This document shows, in pieces, positions 44,474-57,528 of a DNA stretch of 64,000 nucleotides (the first letter of the stretch is position 1; each line of letters begins with the position of its first letter). The DNA is from Isoetes taiwanensis. Lineage: Eukaryota; Streptophyta; Lycopodiopsida; Isoetales; Isoetaceae. The stretch is taken from contig JAJEKV010000071.1 in assembly GCA_021234155.1 (NCBI GenBank), positions 248,001 through 312,000 on the forward strand, in the 5' to 3' direction. Both the position numbers and the translations under genes were made by a program. The notes beneath the pieces are model-generated. The model searched no databases. It was not told the DNA's origin and worked only from the letters and a program-made list of their open reading frames with translations.

Positions 44474-45415
44474 ATGGCAAGAACATTGTTTAATGTTGTG
44501 ATCAGCCGATATCCTATAGGTCAAAGGATTGTATCCATTTTTGATGGAATTGGCTTTCGTATTTGGAAGATTAAGGTGACCTTACTCTTTGAAGGTGATG
44601 ACTTACTTCATATTGTGCAAGGTTCTTGCCTTTGTCTAGTGCAATCAATCGATATTACTGGTGCCAAAATCACAACAGGGACTTCATATGATCAATGGGT
44701 CATTGAGACTCAGGCCTGGGACAAAAAGACTACTGTGGCAAAACGATATCTTTTATCTGCCTTAAAACATTCGTTAATAATGGATATTGTTTCCTATTCT
44801 AGTAGTCATGATATGTGAGTCTATATAGGAAAACTATATCAGAAAAAGACTATGAATGAGCGGATACGTATAGATCATCAATTAGATGAACTTAAATATA
44901 AAACTTTTAAGTTCTTGCAAGGCCATATTGATAAATTTAAATCCTTGGTAGAACAGTTGGCTGCAGCTGGTGAATCTGTTCCATCCAATAAATTACCTAC
45001 TATGCTTTGCGGTCTGTGCTAATTGAATTTGAAATAATTATGGTTGTCTCAGCTAAAAAAGACAATCCTGATTTTGATAGTATCTATATATCTTTGCTTG
45101 AGCATTTCCAGCGGATTAAAGACTGTATATAGCCAATGTTGCTACTGATAGACGTTTGTTTAATAAATTTGCTCGTAGTAGAGGCCGTGGTCGTATTTCC
45201 GTCAACCACGTGTTGAATTTCCTCCATTTCCTCATTGTGGTAAAAGAATTCATTCTGTAATTGATTGTTTTCATAAATCTGAATATGATGCTAGATCTAT
45301 TCGTGATAGATGCAATTATTGTCGTAAGACTGGTCATCTTGAGGAGACATGTCAAAAAGGGCTTATGATGAAAAGCACGCTTCAACCATTACTCTACCTG
45401 AGTGTGCAAGTTGTG
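44474..45415 (+). pseudogene. Ty1/copia gag, frameshifted and truncated
   Basis: The first ORF (44474-44818) has FDGIGFRIWKIKVTLLFEGD and TTVAKRYLLSALKHSL, typical of the copia gag capsid (UBN2/Retrotran_gag families). The next reading, after a stop, includes YKTFKFLQGHIDKFKSLVEQ. A CX2CX4HX4C zinc knuckle, CNYCRKTGHLEETC, lies near 45314-45355. No protease, integrase or RT follows. Instead, transposase copy 2 begins at about 45574. Confidence 0.8.
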
Positions 45416-45573
45416 TTATGACAGATTATGCCCGAGTATTCCATATTTTTTATTTTGCTAATTTTCTCATTGATTCTGTGTTAGTACTCATATGGTTAGC
45501 TCTAGAGTGGTTACAAAGTTATCATATTTTGATTGCAGCAGTAAACAAACTCGATAATAAATTATTTGCTTGA

Positions 45574-47100
45574 TTGCAGGCAAGTGCAATTCAAATTTCT
45601 GAGTTTCTGGTTTATACGTTAAAATCAATCATGAATATGTCCCAATTCACAGGTGGAACATTAGGTACTAATTGGGATACTGCCGTGGATGGGATGCATG
45701 ACTGGAAGCATCTCGGAAAGGTCATATATCATCAGCCATATAACACGTCTAGTCCTGACCGGAATAGGAGTCCTTGGATATGTGTGATTCAAGACGATGC
45801 AATGTGTCAAACGTCGATTAGATAAAGTGGTAAATGGCGATTGGGCGATGGACTCAACATTTTTTACTAACATGTATAATTGCCCTTTATATGCAGCTAT
45901 TGTTCCTGTAGTAAGTGGCATAGATCTTCCTGTCTTCTATGTGCTCTTCACAAAATCACCTCTAGGTGCCAAATATGAGCACCTAGCTTCTATGCAGTCA
46001 TTACATAAGTGATCACTCGGAATGCCCACTGTCATAACAACCGTGGTGAACAGGTTGCATGTCACATTTTAGCACGTTGGTTAAGCTGCATGATTGCGCA
46101 CCTTGAACCCCAAGATTACCGGAGTATGTAAAAAAAGGGATATGTTATGTAGATTGAGCAAGATGATGAAGGCATCCTCTGTAGTTGAGTATAATGGGTT
46201 ATTGCATAGCTTCTATGGCGTGAAACAGAGCAATCATCAGATGTAATTAATTGGTCTTCTTGAATGAATATGCATTACATATACTAATACCTAAAAAATA
46301 CTATCATCTAGGCTATTTGAACACACGAATGTAGATACGACAAATCATGTTGAGTCGCATTGGGAGGTCTTAAAAGTTCATGTTCTAAATCGAATGACCA
46401 ATATTCGTATATACAATTTGTTAACACATATAATGGGCCACCTTGATGGCCATAGCCCAGCTTCAGCTCTCTTCTCAAGCACTGCTTTGAGAGAATATCT
46501 CTTGGTAAGATCAATCCATTGTTGCTCTCTTGTTTCATGTATAGTTATATTATATTAGTTGTCTATGTTCGTAGCTGAGTTTGGTAGATACAGCTCACGT
46601 GTGAATATGAAACGCTCTGTTGCTGCCCAAAGGTTATAAGAATATATGGGGAGGATTTTGCAACTATAGTTTTGGAGGATAGGGGACTCATGATCCTATC
46701 GATGGCTAGTGAGACCTATACTAGAATAAGGTATACTCAAAAAATGATGTCCCATTACTATGACTGCCACTCATTACATATTACATGCAAGCATTTAATT
46801 GCCTGAGTTCAATTCCTTGGCCAAAATTATCCAGGCCTCCTTGATATCCTTCAACTAGGTCGCCAAGTTCCAGTCCACCCAATCACAATACCTCCTGCTC
46901 CAATAGTAGATGGAGTAGTTTATGCTCGACTGATTACTGAATGGTTAACAATGCTTGAATCAAAATCTACGCATCGAAATGAAGAGCTGCAAATTGTCAA
47001 TTCCACTATTCATTCTGATTATAAGGAGGAGATTGAGAAACTCAAGGGACAAATGAGCTACTTCGAGATGCAATAGGACCATCTGCCCATGTTGAGCGTG
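45574..47100 (+). mobile_element. SWIM/MULE-like transposase copy 2, decayed
   Basis: This is the same protein as in 34480-36583, in the opposite orientation. It has GKVIYHQPYNTSSPD (also in copy 1), AMDSTFFTNMYNCPLYAAI, NNRGEQVACHILA, TNHVESHWEVLKVHVLNRM, a Cys/His SWIM-like end (near 46757-46800) and the tail STHRNEELQIVN. The N-terminal DNA-binding part present in copy 1 is missing. Frames are broken throughout. Confidence 0.6.
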
Positions 47101-48682
47101 GCAGCTATGCACAATAGCAACAGCATGCTCGTGCAGGGTTATATCCACAATACACCTCGCCATCAGTTCCGAGGGAGCATCCACTCGCTTACTTAGGTAG
47201 AGAGGCTGGGACATCCATGCGTGCCCGATTGAACTTTTAGCAGCATTGTGGATAACAAATGCGTATTATGGCAATGTATACGATGTAGATTTTATATTGG
47301 GTAGCAATTTCAACTAGTCCTTTTACTTATATGTAAGAAATATTCAACAACACATGAAGCATTATACGTTGGGAGTTATTTGCTATCTTGATGCTTTAAC
47401 AAAAGTAAAAGTAAAAACAATCTATATCTCATAATGTATTGTTTACTAAATTTGATTCTAAACCCTTAGAACCGAATATGAATCCTACACTTATTAAAAG
47501 AAATGGAAAATGACACCATGAAATGCCTCTGAAGGCTTTATATGGATAAAAAATTGGGGACCTGTCTATTTGCATCATAATGGGGTGGTCTCAATTAAGT
47601 AAAAAAGGCTTTAAATATCCATCCTCTCTAAAAATGTCAAAAAGAAACAATTCATGTCAATGGGCATTCGACTTATGCAATAGCCAAAGGGGGGTATTCG
47701 ACTTGTGCAATAAATCTATGATTTAGAAAAGCCTAATACTAACGTATTGGAATTCTTAAAAAAAGAAGGGGTGGGGGTATTCAACTTGTGGGATAACCAA
47801 AAGGGGTATTCAACTTGCACAATACATAACTTAGTTTAGACGAGCCTATACCACCTAGGGTATTTTAGTGACGAGCCTATACCACCTAGGGTATTTTAGT
47901 GCCTGGCATAGCCAAGGGGGTATTCGACTTGCACAATACATACCTTAGTTTAGACGAGCCGAATACCCCTAGATGAGCCCAATACCCCCTTGGATATTTG
48001 ACTTGTGTAATGCAACTGTGAATTTAGATGAGTCTAACCCCCTTTTTTGGGATGGCAGTTCCGACAAAGGAGCTTTTCCGTTTTGGAGAGAGCTTTCCCG
48101 TTTTCGACTTGCCTAATATCAATCTGAAACTGGAATAACTGTGCACGGCAAAACCACGAGTCTAATACCCCCTTGGAATCCAATCCCAAATGGGGAGTCA
48201 ATAAATGCACCGAAACCTCAGTGAAGGGTACGTTTAAAACTGAGAGTAAATTTTATAGAATGTAACTGCATTTTGGTAATTTCCCCGTTTCCTTTTATAT
48301 GTTGTTGCTGCTGAATTGATTCATGGGGACACCCAATTCACGATTGTCTCTTTGTCACCTCAATTCAAGCTTCTCAAATTGAGGAAACATGAATGCAGTC
48401 AAAAAATTATGGGTCATCCCTAATGGTTAATGTCGTTACAATAAATACGCCTGTTAGATCAAAATTAGACATACATAATGAATGCCTCGATGGTGAATAG
48501 TACACCATCACGTTTGTAGTCCCACGATGCCCAAGGAGTGGGCATAGATTAAACTTGTTAGCTGAAGCATGGTTGTCTGACTGATTTTCAATCTTCCCTT
48601 GTACATCTCCATCAAAGATTTGCTGCCTCTACCTGAGTCAGTAATTATCAGGTACCATAATTAGTCTGGGCAACCCCAAGTG
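47101..48682. other. Intergenic between transposase copy 2 and the THADA-like gene
   Basis: No coding signal. Contains the minisatellite listed at 47660-48030. The right end includes the 3' UTR and terminator region of the minus-strand THADA-like gene. Confidence 0.5.
47660..48030 (+). repeat. Imperfect minisatellite with an exact 31 bp doublet
   Basis: The phrases gggtattcgacttg, gcacaatacata, ttagtttagacgagcc and aatacccc recur in varied order. Within it, gacgagcctataccaccta with the rest of a 31 bp unit is exactly repeated at 47839 and 47870. Confidence 0.75.
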
Positions 48683-51600
48683 TCATCTTACTATGAAAAG
48701 CGGTTCAAAGTGCTCATATATGGTATTTCCAATCGCCAATTTAAATGCATCGCCTCCAAAGTCAACCTGAATTCGACTCTCATATGCATCAAGTAGTTTA
48801 CAGAAAGTATTAGAAATTACGGGGTTTAGATGGAGCTTTTGCAATATTTCTGATATGTTCGCAAAACCAGCTTGGAGTTCCTGAATATCTTCATTAGTTG
48901 GTTCAATATTCACTGGCATGCAAAAGGTAAGAAGTCCTGACAAATTGCGGTAAAGAAACTTGAATGCATGTTGATGGTTAGTTATCCCACCAATCCACCT
49001 CGTGCATCCATCCACACCTAGACACCACCGTGCACATAATAATGCTTGGTTAAGAAATTTACGTCTCCATGCCTGCATATAATCTGCACGGGACTTTTCA
49101 TCTATTGAAATAGTGAACTTTGTATGCTGCACATCTGTCTGGTCTGATGACCTTTCTTCCTGCAAAGAACTCCTTGAGGGTGTAGCCAAACCATATAAAA
49201 TCCTTTTGAGATGCAAGCAACAGAGCTGAATAGACAAAACTTCTTCTTCATGGTGGTTATCAATCTCTTTGTCAAACAATCTGCGTACTAAATCCACATC
49301 CTCAATATTTATAAATGCCATTTCTTCTCCGGCGATAAAAGCTGCTAACATATCAGAGTAATAAGCCCATTTTCCAAAGTGAACAGTAAGAATATCAAAG
49401 CTCAACTCTATCACCCTTTCAACCTGAGCTTGAACATTACCAGCAGATGATGTAACTCCTAAAAGATTTGCAACGTCTAGAATTGCTAGAGCAAGTTCCC
49501 GGCGTAAGACAGTGTCTTCATCCTCCAGGAGTTTAATAGAGGTGAACCACAGATGTAGCATCATCTTACTATAGTCCAGTACCATCTCTTTCATGGCTCC
49601 TCGTTGACAGCTTAGTAGCTTTGTAAGCAAATCGGACACCCACTTTATACCTTCCAAAACACCAGAGGCAACTATAGCTTCGCTAACAGCACGACGAGAA
49701 TTCACTGACTGATCAGGGGCGCTGTGCTTGTCAACAACCCTGGTCCATATGCAAATAACATCACCCATTTCTGCCTCATTTGGTAAAGTGCCTATAAATT
49801 GTTGAAAGCATTTATTATTTAGCCATAGGCCAAGGCATCGAATTGCATATTCCATACATTTTGCTAGTTTTGTAGTTTCATAAACGTTTGTTAGTGTCTT
49901 CCTATACTAGAATTCCAATCACTCTGAGATCCATGTATGTGAGTTGGGTTGAAAGTCCTAGGAATGTTTTCAACAGGAAGTGGGCATTCTTTAGTTATAC
50001 ATGTCCAACGGAAAAGAACTTGTAAGATCCGCTGCATGCAACGTGGATGTAGTTCAACTTTCAAACGTTCAATAAAAAATGTAGGGAAAAAAAAGTCCCA
50101 TTTAAATAAGTTGCATTGGGTACTTTGGCCTGGGGTCTTTCTCAAGACCTTCAATGTAGCAAGACGTACCTCATACATATCATCGGATAATGCTTTCTTC
50201 AAAACAGAGTTAAAGTGTGCGCCCTCACAAAAGCTTTCAACAGATCCATTTTCTTCTCTTGACAATCCCTGTGCTGCCTTCCCTTGTCCTTCAAAAGTAT
50301 TAGAAAAGTACAATTCAGCTGCTGTAGACCGTAACCTTATAATGTTGGCATCCCAAGGATTGTATTGATCATGGTCTAAACATTTTAGACACGTCTCCAA
50401 AAGAAGCCTCTGGAGTTTACCAATCAGAAGCATATGATGCTTTAATAGTTTGGGACAGCTCTGAATTAGTTGCAGCCCGCCCTCCACCACATTAAGAAAC
50501 TCTGTAATTACTAGTGGGCAAGGGCATAACCTTGGAGAACCAAGCCAAGAACGAATAAGCACGTGTTCATATACTTCCAAAAGTATCTTCTTGCGCTTTT
50601 CCACATCTGGAATAGCGGAACAATTTGACTTCAAGAGGGAGCTTATTTGAAGCAGCATGCCATGAATAGCATTAAATGACAATGCTTGCTTCCAGCTGAT
50701 TGTGTCTCCATCTCGACCAATACTGCCTAAATGCACGTAAGGCATGCTCTTGACCAACTGAAGCATTATATCAAGAAGACTCTCAAATGGCACAAGTGGT
50801 GCTAGCGCATTTGATGCAAGAACCCGAACTTTCAGATTGCATTGAGTTGCGCATCTCATCACATATGGTATAAATGGCGAAGGACTAAGCCAATCATCTA
50901 CTCCAGTGTTGATAGTTGAAGGCTTCAGCCGAGACAATATGATGAGCACAGGAGCTAAGCTTGGGTGCAACCTATTTGATAATGCCGCACTGTTGCCTCC
51001 CTGAAGCTGCAAATTATGCTCAAGCTCAAGTGTTGCACAACTCAATTCTTGCAGAAGAAAAGAGTGTAATGCTGGATACCTGAACATGGAATGAACGGTT
51101 TACACACAAAATGTTATAAATAACGGATCGCTAAAAGCACAAACCTGTGAAAGAACTCAAAGCCTGTGATTGCACGCCTTGCTGATTGTGATGAATGAAT
51201 GTTCAGAAATCCAACTGTACGATGCACAAGCGCTGTGAAGGCAAGGGTCGCACTGTTCCTTATCTCCCAATGGCGTGAAGAGAATGCCTTGATGGTGGAA
51301 ATAATTGCATCTGCACAAAATCCTGATGTATCTGTTGCGAGATTTGTGTCGTGGAAAGCTACTCGCATGACATTAAAAGCATGAACAACAGGAACCACTC
51401 CTTCATCACGGGTTTTAAGCGCATTGCATGAATCGTCACGGGAGCTAAACCCTTTCCTAAGTGGGATTATTGCCTGCTGGGAAGTTGTAAAGTCTTCAAT
51501 ATGGTCATCAGTTTCAAGGTAAATACTAGAAAGATGCCTCCTGGATACACCGATCAGCCACTTTAAGGCCCGTGGCAGTAGCTTCTTAGGTGTACCATCT

Positions 51601-54600
51601 GGTTCAGCAAGAAATAATGCAAGAAAGGCAGCAGGTATGCCTGCACTCCGCCTTATTAAATCATCCACTGTTTGACCTTTGGCATCAGTATGCACCATGA
51701 GTTGCTGAAGCCATTTCTCAGGCATCTTGGTTAGCCTGCATTCCAAAATGAGATGCCAAAATATACAATTCCATATTAGAAAGCATTTTCATGAAAATAT
51801 TAGTAAAGAAAGCAGAAAAAATACAACCTTGCATCATCTGAATTTAACAGACGATTACAAAGAGCAATAAAACCAACACGAGTCTTGTCAATTGCCCCAT
51901 TATGCTTCATAGATAAGAGAACTTGTAGAAAATGCTGTCCAATGGCTTCAAGCTGCTCTGAGTCCAGGAGTGCTGTTGGCTGTTGGCTGTGAAATGCCGC
52001 ATTATCTATAGTAGAACAATCAGCCAAAAGTAAATTAGATTCACTTTGATATGCATCACCACAGCTTGATAGGGGCACTTGTCTGGCTATTGTACCCAAA
52101 AGCAGGCTTACCTATACAATAAACAGCAAAGTCAAATCAGCCACATTAAGAGAATGTACAACCAGAGACTAATCCTAGTTAGGAAGTGCATCTACATTAT
52201 AGCAAGATTTGAATTTTTATGGACAAACTCTAAGCAAAGTCTAAGCAACGTTCATGTTTGAGATTTAAACTCCTATACAAAAGGATATTGCTAACCAGGC
52301 ATCAGAATCTTACCTCCTTCATAGAGAGCCAACAGCCTACCATTATCATCTGTTCCGTGGGGGCTAGCAACTCATCTTCTTCTTCTTCTTCTTCATCCTC
52401 GGCTTGCTTTTCAGTTTCCACATCAGAAATACCCATAGGCAAAGCTTCGTTCCCATTCTCTTGAATGCTGAGGGCATCAGCAGACACAACCCATAGGGCT
52501 AAGGAGGTAGAACGGAGAATAAGAGAAAAGAGTCTTGCTAAAGCCAGTTGCAAAGAGGTTGTACTTGCCCTTACTGCAGCTGTTGTCCAGACCAACTCCT
52601 CCATGGTATATCTCAAAGTGAGCAGCACACCATGAACAAGACTATGCCTACAAGCCTTGAGAAGATCCTTTTCACCAACTAATATTCCTTCTTCTAACCA
52701 ATCATTCAAAGATTCAATGTATTGCACAATCACATAGCCTGCATATCGGGCATCACATTGTTGTTTGCCATCTGGGCATTGGACCTCTGGCTTAGGGTGC
52801 AACTTAACAAGCCAACAAAGCCCACAGACATATTTCCGAAAAACAAGACGAAGAATTAGGGAACCCGCATCACTTTCTCTTACCTTGGGACTATTGGCCA
52901 GCGACTTTGCCCAGCAGATAATGTCTTCGACAGAATGATGGGATTTGAGGCCAGGTAAAGGAGTTGGGTATTGAATAAGAATTCTGAAAGCAATCTCCCT
53001 GAGATGATCCCAACTATCAACTACAGAAGCCAGGAGGACCATTGTAGAACCTTCTGACAGCATACCTGAATGGAAAGGTGAAAACCTTTTTGTAGGCTGT
53101 GATAGATATTCAGATAGGTTCCAGGTGTTAATAAGTGCATCAAAGAGGTTCATGGCCATGTTTTTCCTTTCATATGGAGCTGATGGATATAGAGAAGAGA
53201 CTAGCAAATTACTTAGCCACTGCATAAACATCTCCATCTCAGGTATAGAGACAGTATGTTGCTTACAATCATGTCCTTCTTGGATGACACGACCTCTTGC
53301 ATTTTGAGTTACATCCTTTATTGTAAGAAGCAGAGAAGAATCCACCTTCAACTGCCTTTCTGTTGCTGTACGCACACGAGAAAAAAATCTCTTGAACAAA
53401 TTAGTCCACTTCATGCGAAATGCTGTGGATGAGCACCTCATGTTAAGGGTATTGCTAGCTTCAGAAGACTGAGCTCCAAATATGATGGCATTGTTGCCGT
53501 TTTAGGAGCCAAACACACTAACTCTGCTGCATCAAAGCGGAGCCCATCTTCCATGTGCGTTAGCGCAAGCTCTAGAATCAGTAGCGGAACATGCACAGAT
53601 TGGCCCTTCAGTGAAATTAAAAAACTGCGTTCGCCAGTTTCTGTTTGCTCCAGACAACCTTGACACACTAAGCCTAGCGAACGTGCAACTTTGAGGATGG
53701 AGATTACTGCAGCAACACGCTGGTTCATATTCAATGCACCTGGCATTCCATTAGCATTTTTAAGGCTTTGGTTTGACATATATTCCTCATTCTCATCATT
53801 CAGAAGGAAACTAAGCATAAGCATCATCCCCTCGTCGTCAATTTGCAGTGCAACAGGCAACCCATATGTGTTGAGATTTGTTCGAAGCCGTGGATTTCCT
53901 GAAACAAGACCAGCAAGAACAGGTGGGATCCAAAGATGACGGAATTCTAAATCACCATCCATGATACCCTTGGAGTTCCAGCAGTCTTGGCGCAGTCGTT
54001 CAAGAAAAGACTTCAGAAATGTGCTTGCAGCACAGCATACATCATCATCCGACATGGCATACATGGTCTGGAAAAGCAAGTCAGATTTTAAGTCTATCAG
54101 ATCCTTTGCTCCAACCAAAGCTATGGAAGCAAGAGGAACATACCTCCTTGCGGTACCCACCAATTGCTAAGAGATCACTTGCAACTTGGTGGAGGAAGGT
54201 GCCCGTGCAACATGCATCTGACCCTGTTGGAACTGCTGTGGTATTGGGTAATGCCTGGATATCAGCCACCAAATCAAACACCATCTGCACCTGCTTTTAC
54301 TGTCTGATTCAGAGGATCTTCCCAATTATTCCAAACAATTTGTAGTACTCTAGCTATGAGTGAATAAGGTAATGGGTCATATGGCTTTATAAATATGCCT
54401 GAGGCCATGGATGTTGTTTTCAATTCTTCCATGCTCACAGTTGTGAGGTTACCCAAAATAGAGGCTTTGATCTGCTGGAGGCAGATTTGCATTGTTGTCA
54501 CACCATGGAACTTAAAATGACTATCAAAAGAACCTTCACATATGGCACAAACTGCAGGTAAAATTCCATTGTACAAAAGGCTCCAGGGTTGCATTTTCTG

Positions 54601-55838
54601 TTCCTTGCAAAGATCGGCATTGTCTGATGAAAGAAGGAAAACGTTCAAGGTAGAACGTGATATAGCTGTCAGGAGTCCCCTGAAAAAGCATAACTTGGCA
54701 AAGTCTGTGAACTTTCCAATTTCCACAGCCAGGGTTTCACCACGTTGCCTGAAAACTGTGGATTCAAAATATCCAGGTGTTGAAGGTACAGTGGGAAGAC
54801 CATCTTTTGAACAAGGAAGAGTGAACTGCAGACCAGAAGCGGAGAACAAAGCTGTGGCAAGGATTAATACAAGTTCTCCATTGCTTGTAGTTAGCTGTGC
54901 TGCAGCAGAGATACAGACGCCAGCAGCAACAATGCAATCTCTTGACATGCACACTGTTTGCAGAATATCCAGTGAGACATTTACAATAGCAGCATATGCA
55001 TCCATTTCTGAAGAATCTCTACAACCCTTTGCAACACCATTACCGCATGCTGATGCATCCTCAACCACATACGAAGATGTAAAACCACTTTTCAAATAAG
55101 CTTTGGCCAAATCATTTGGGAGACATTGAAGGATATAGTACAGTGTAGACATGGCATCTTGGCATTTCTCCATCACATGAGGTGTCAGATTCTGTCCTCC
55201 TTCGGACTGATGTAACGTATGCTTCAAATCATTGTAACTATCAAATCATTGCTAATAGTTACAGCAATCAATGTGCTGCACAGCTGAAGCACTCTCTTCA
55301 GCACCCCAGGTTTAGGCAGATTAGCCAAGGAGACGCCCACTCCAACAAGAGCAAAGGGCCTTTCTGCTCCACCTCCCAGCCCGTATTTCCCACAACATCT
55401 TTCAAATGCATCACATACAGCCCTTTCAAAATGTAGTGGCAACTGTGCAAAAGCAGCCAGCATGGTTCGATGAATCGGTCTAGAATTTTCCTGAAAGAGA
55501 AGCTCCACAGCGACAGATAAACCAAGACAAGCAACTCCATGATCAATGCCACCACGTTCATTACCATCTGAGCTATGGGATTGAAAATCGACCTTGTTAT
55601 CATCATCTTCAACATCAACGCTGGAGGCTAGAACTAGCTTACGAAGGGAATCAACAAGAACTTTTAAGCCAGCTACCTGATCATAAGTACTGGCCAATTG
55701 TGACCATTGCCGAAGTGATTGTGTAAAAGCAGAAAGCGAAGGCTCACCTTCCAAGAGCTCAAACAGACATTGGGGAACTGCCACTGCAGTATGAGCCCAT
55801 CGTTGCTTCCTCTGCTGGGACCTCCACCTGGATGCCAT
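48683..55838 (-). CDS. THADA-like: THADA/Trm732-like protein (DUF2428) gene with five frame breaks
   Basis: THADA homologues are large HEAT-repeat proteins. The yeast member Trm732 partners the Trm7 methyltransferase for 2'-O-methylation at tRNA position 32; plant members are single large proteins. The minus-strand start is the ATG at 55838 (MASRWRSQQRKQRW, as in plant members); an ATG 57 bp upstream is less likely. Three introns are clear: 52313-52112, 51827-51736 and 51144-51080. The exons are then 55838-52314, 52111-51828, 51735-51145 and 51079-48683, about 2,260 codons, the usual size for plant THADA. The DUF2428 signature RRSAGIP lies near 51653-51633. A Glu-rich run is coded near 52376-52394. 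The C-terminus has FGGDAFKLAIGNTIYEHFEP. Reading-frame breaks occur at 55224-55251 (17 bp tandem duplication), 54294 (extra base), about 54150-54170, about 53450 and about 49910. No in-frame nonsense codon was seen otherwise. Confidence 0.85.
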
Positions 55839-57169
55839 CTCGCCAGGCTCTAGAGGTTTACCTAGGGTTAACCTTCTTCCCTTTTCCGAAATCAAATCTT
55901 TGTGCCTAGAAGTGTGCCGGCCGTTGAGGTTCCCGGCAGTAAACCGGCAGGCGGCGGCGCCTACCTAGACGGCCGGCAGGCTGAGCCAGGCTCTTAGACG
56001 TAGACCCAGAAGGTAACCAAAATTCCACTTGCAAAATGTATATTTTTAGCACACCAGCCTGACCGCACTGGGCCTACAGCCTTTTGTGCGATTCTAGCCT
56101 ATCCACGTGTAATTTTGCATCGTCATATCTTTACTTTCAAAAATCTGAGAGGGAAATTAGAAAATACGGCAATGGACGTTGTGCTTGAACAATGACGTTG
56201 TGCCATGGATCGGGAATAATAAAGAACTAGCAAATCAGTCACAAAATAGGTTGTTAGCTGACCATATAAATATGTTGAAAATAGGAGATATAGAGTATCT
56301 AATGGACAAAGATGCACTCCAACTTGAAAGCCTGATATGATGCTGGCAATAAGAAAAAATGATATAGAATGTCTAATGGATTACAACTTAAGAGCACTCT
56401 TTGATGGCGTCTCTGTCCGACTCTACTCATTTACAGATCTCTTAAGTCATTGATTTTCTTGAATAGTATGGCTATTCAGGAAAGATGTATGTTTCCCTTC
56501 AACAGATTATCATTTTTATATTTAACAGGCATCTATACTATTTTGCAGATAATAATAACTTCTATAATATGTACTTCTCTAAATATTACCTGAAGGAAGC
56601 ATTTTCCTATTTCAAACATAAGAAATGACCTGGTCAAAATTGTTGCCATTATCAAAGCACCTTCAAACTTTCTATGGCTCTTGTTTCCACAATTCAAGCC
56701 AATGGTTCTACACAGCCATCCATTGTGCATTTGAATTCAATCTCTTTGGCAATCTTAGATGTCTGATAGTAGGGCATAAACAGCGGGACCAATTGTGTTA
56801 CAAGGACTCAAAGCTGCAATAGCAAAATAAAGACCTCTCAATTAGAAGTTTGAAGATAACTAGATTAAGATGCAATGGCCGACATGATGACTGATGTAAG
56901 TGCAACTTCTTTGAACTATTTTAATTGATTTTTACTAAGAAAATCAACACTTAGTATTTTGTTACATATCATCATCATCATGTGTAATAAAATAATATGA
57001 ATCCAAGCAATTCTTCTGTTGCAAAGGGACACGGTGAATTTTGGATCACTATTACATATATGCTTGCTAAATGTATTACTATATTCATATAGTGCCAATA
57101 GGTTTGCTGGAGCGTACAATGGACTTTGCAATGTGTGATAGTGCAGCCTATGTTGTGTGGTCATGTATG
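55839..57169. other. Intergenic, upstream of the THADA-like gene
   Basis: The first 200 bp hold the presumed promoter and 5' UTR of the minus-strand gene and are locally GC-rich (around 55920-55990). The rest is AT-rich without recognised genes. Confidence 0.5.
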
Positions 57170-57515
57170 CACCGTGTTGTGTGATATGTACTGTGTGGTG
57201 TGGTGTGTGGTGTGGTGTAGGTTATTGTGCCGCCAATAGTGGTGCATGTTGTGTGGTGTATGCACCGTGTTGTGTGGTATGTACTGTGTGGTGTGGTGTG
57301 TGGTAGGTTTTGTGCCGCCAATAGCGGTGAATGTTGTGTGGTGTGTGAAGTGTGTTGTGTGGTGTGTACTATGTTCAAGTGGTGTGTGGTGTGGTGTAAG
57401 TTTTGTGCCGCCAATAGTGGTGAACGTTGTGTGGTGTGTGAAGTGTGTTGTGTGGTGCGTACTATGTTCGAGTGGTGTGTGGTGTGGTGTAAGTTTTGTG
57501 CCGCCAATAGTAGTG
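57170..57515 (+). repeat. TGTGTGG-rich minisatellite, units of 83-103 bp
   Basis: The marker tgccgccaatag recurs at about 57228, 57313, 57416 and 57499, separated by tgtgtggtgtg runs. Open reading frames on both strands through it are of low complexity (Val/Cys/Trp or His/Thr/Ser) and are by-products of the repeat. Confidence 0.85.
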
Positions 57516-57528
57516 TTTTGTTTTGCAG

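Noticed and set aside
54542-55099. 185-residue plus-strand ORF
   Set aside because: It lies antisense to a long conserved exon of the THADA-like gene and shows no domain.
55224-55251. Reading the THADA-like frame change as a mini-intron
   Set aside because: Removing 17-25 bases would need an intron far below the minimum plant size and the GT-AG borders do not fit; a tandem duplication explains it better.
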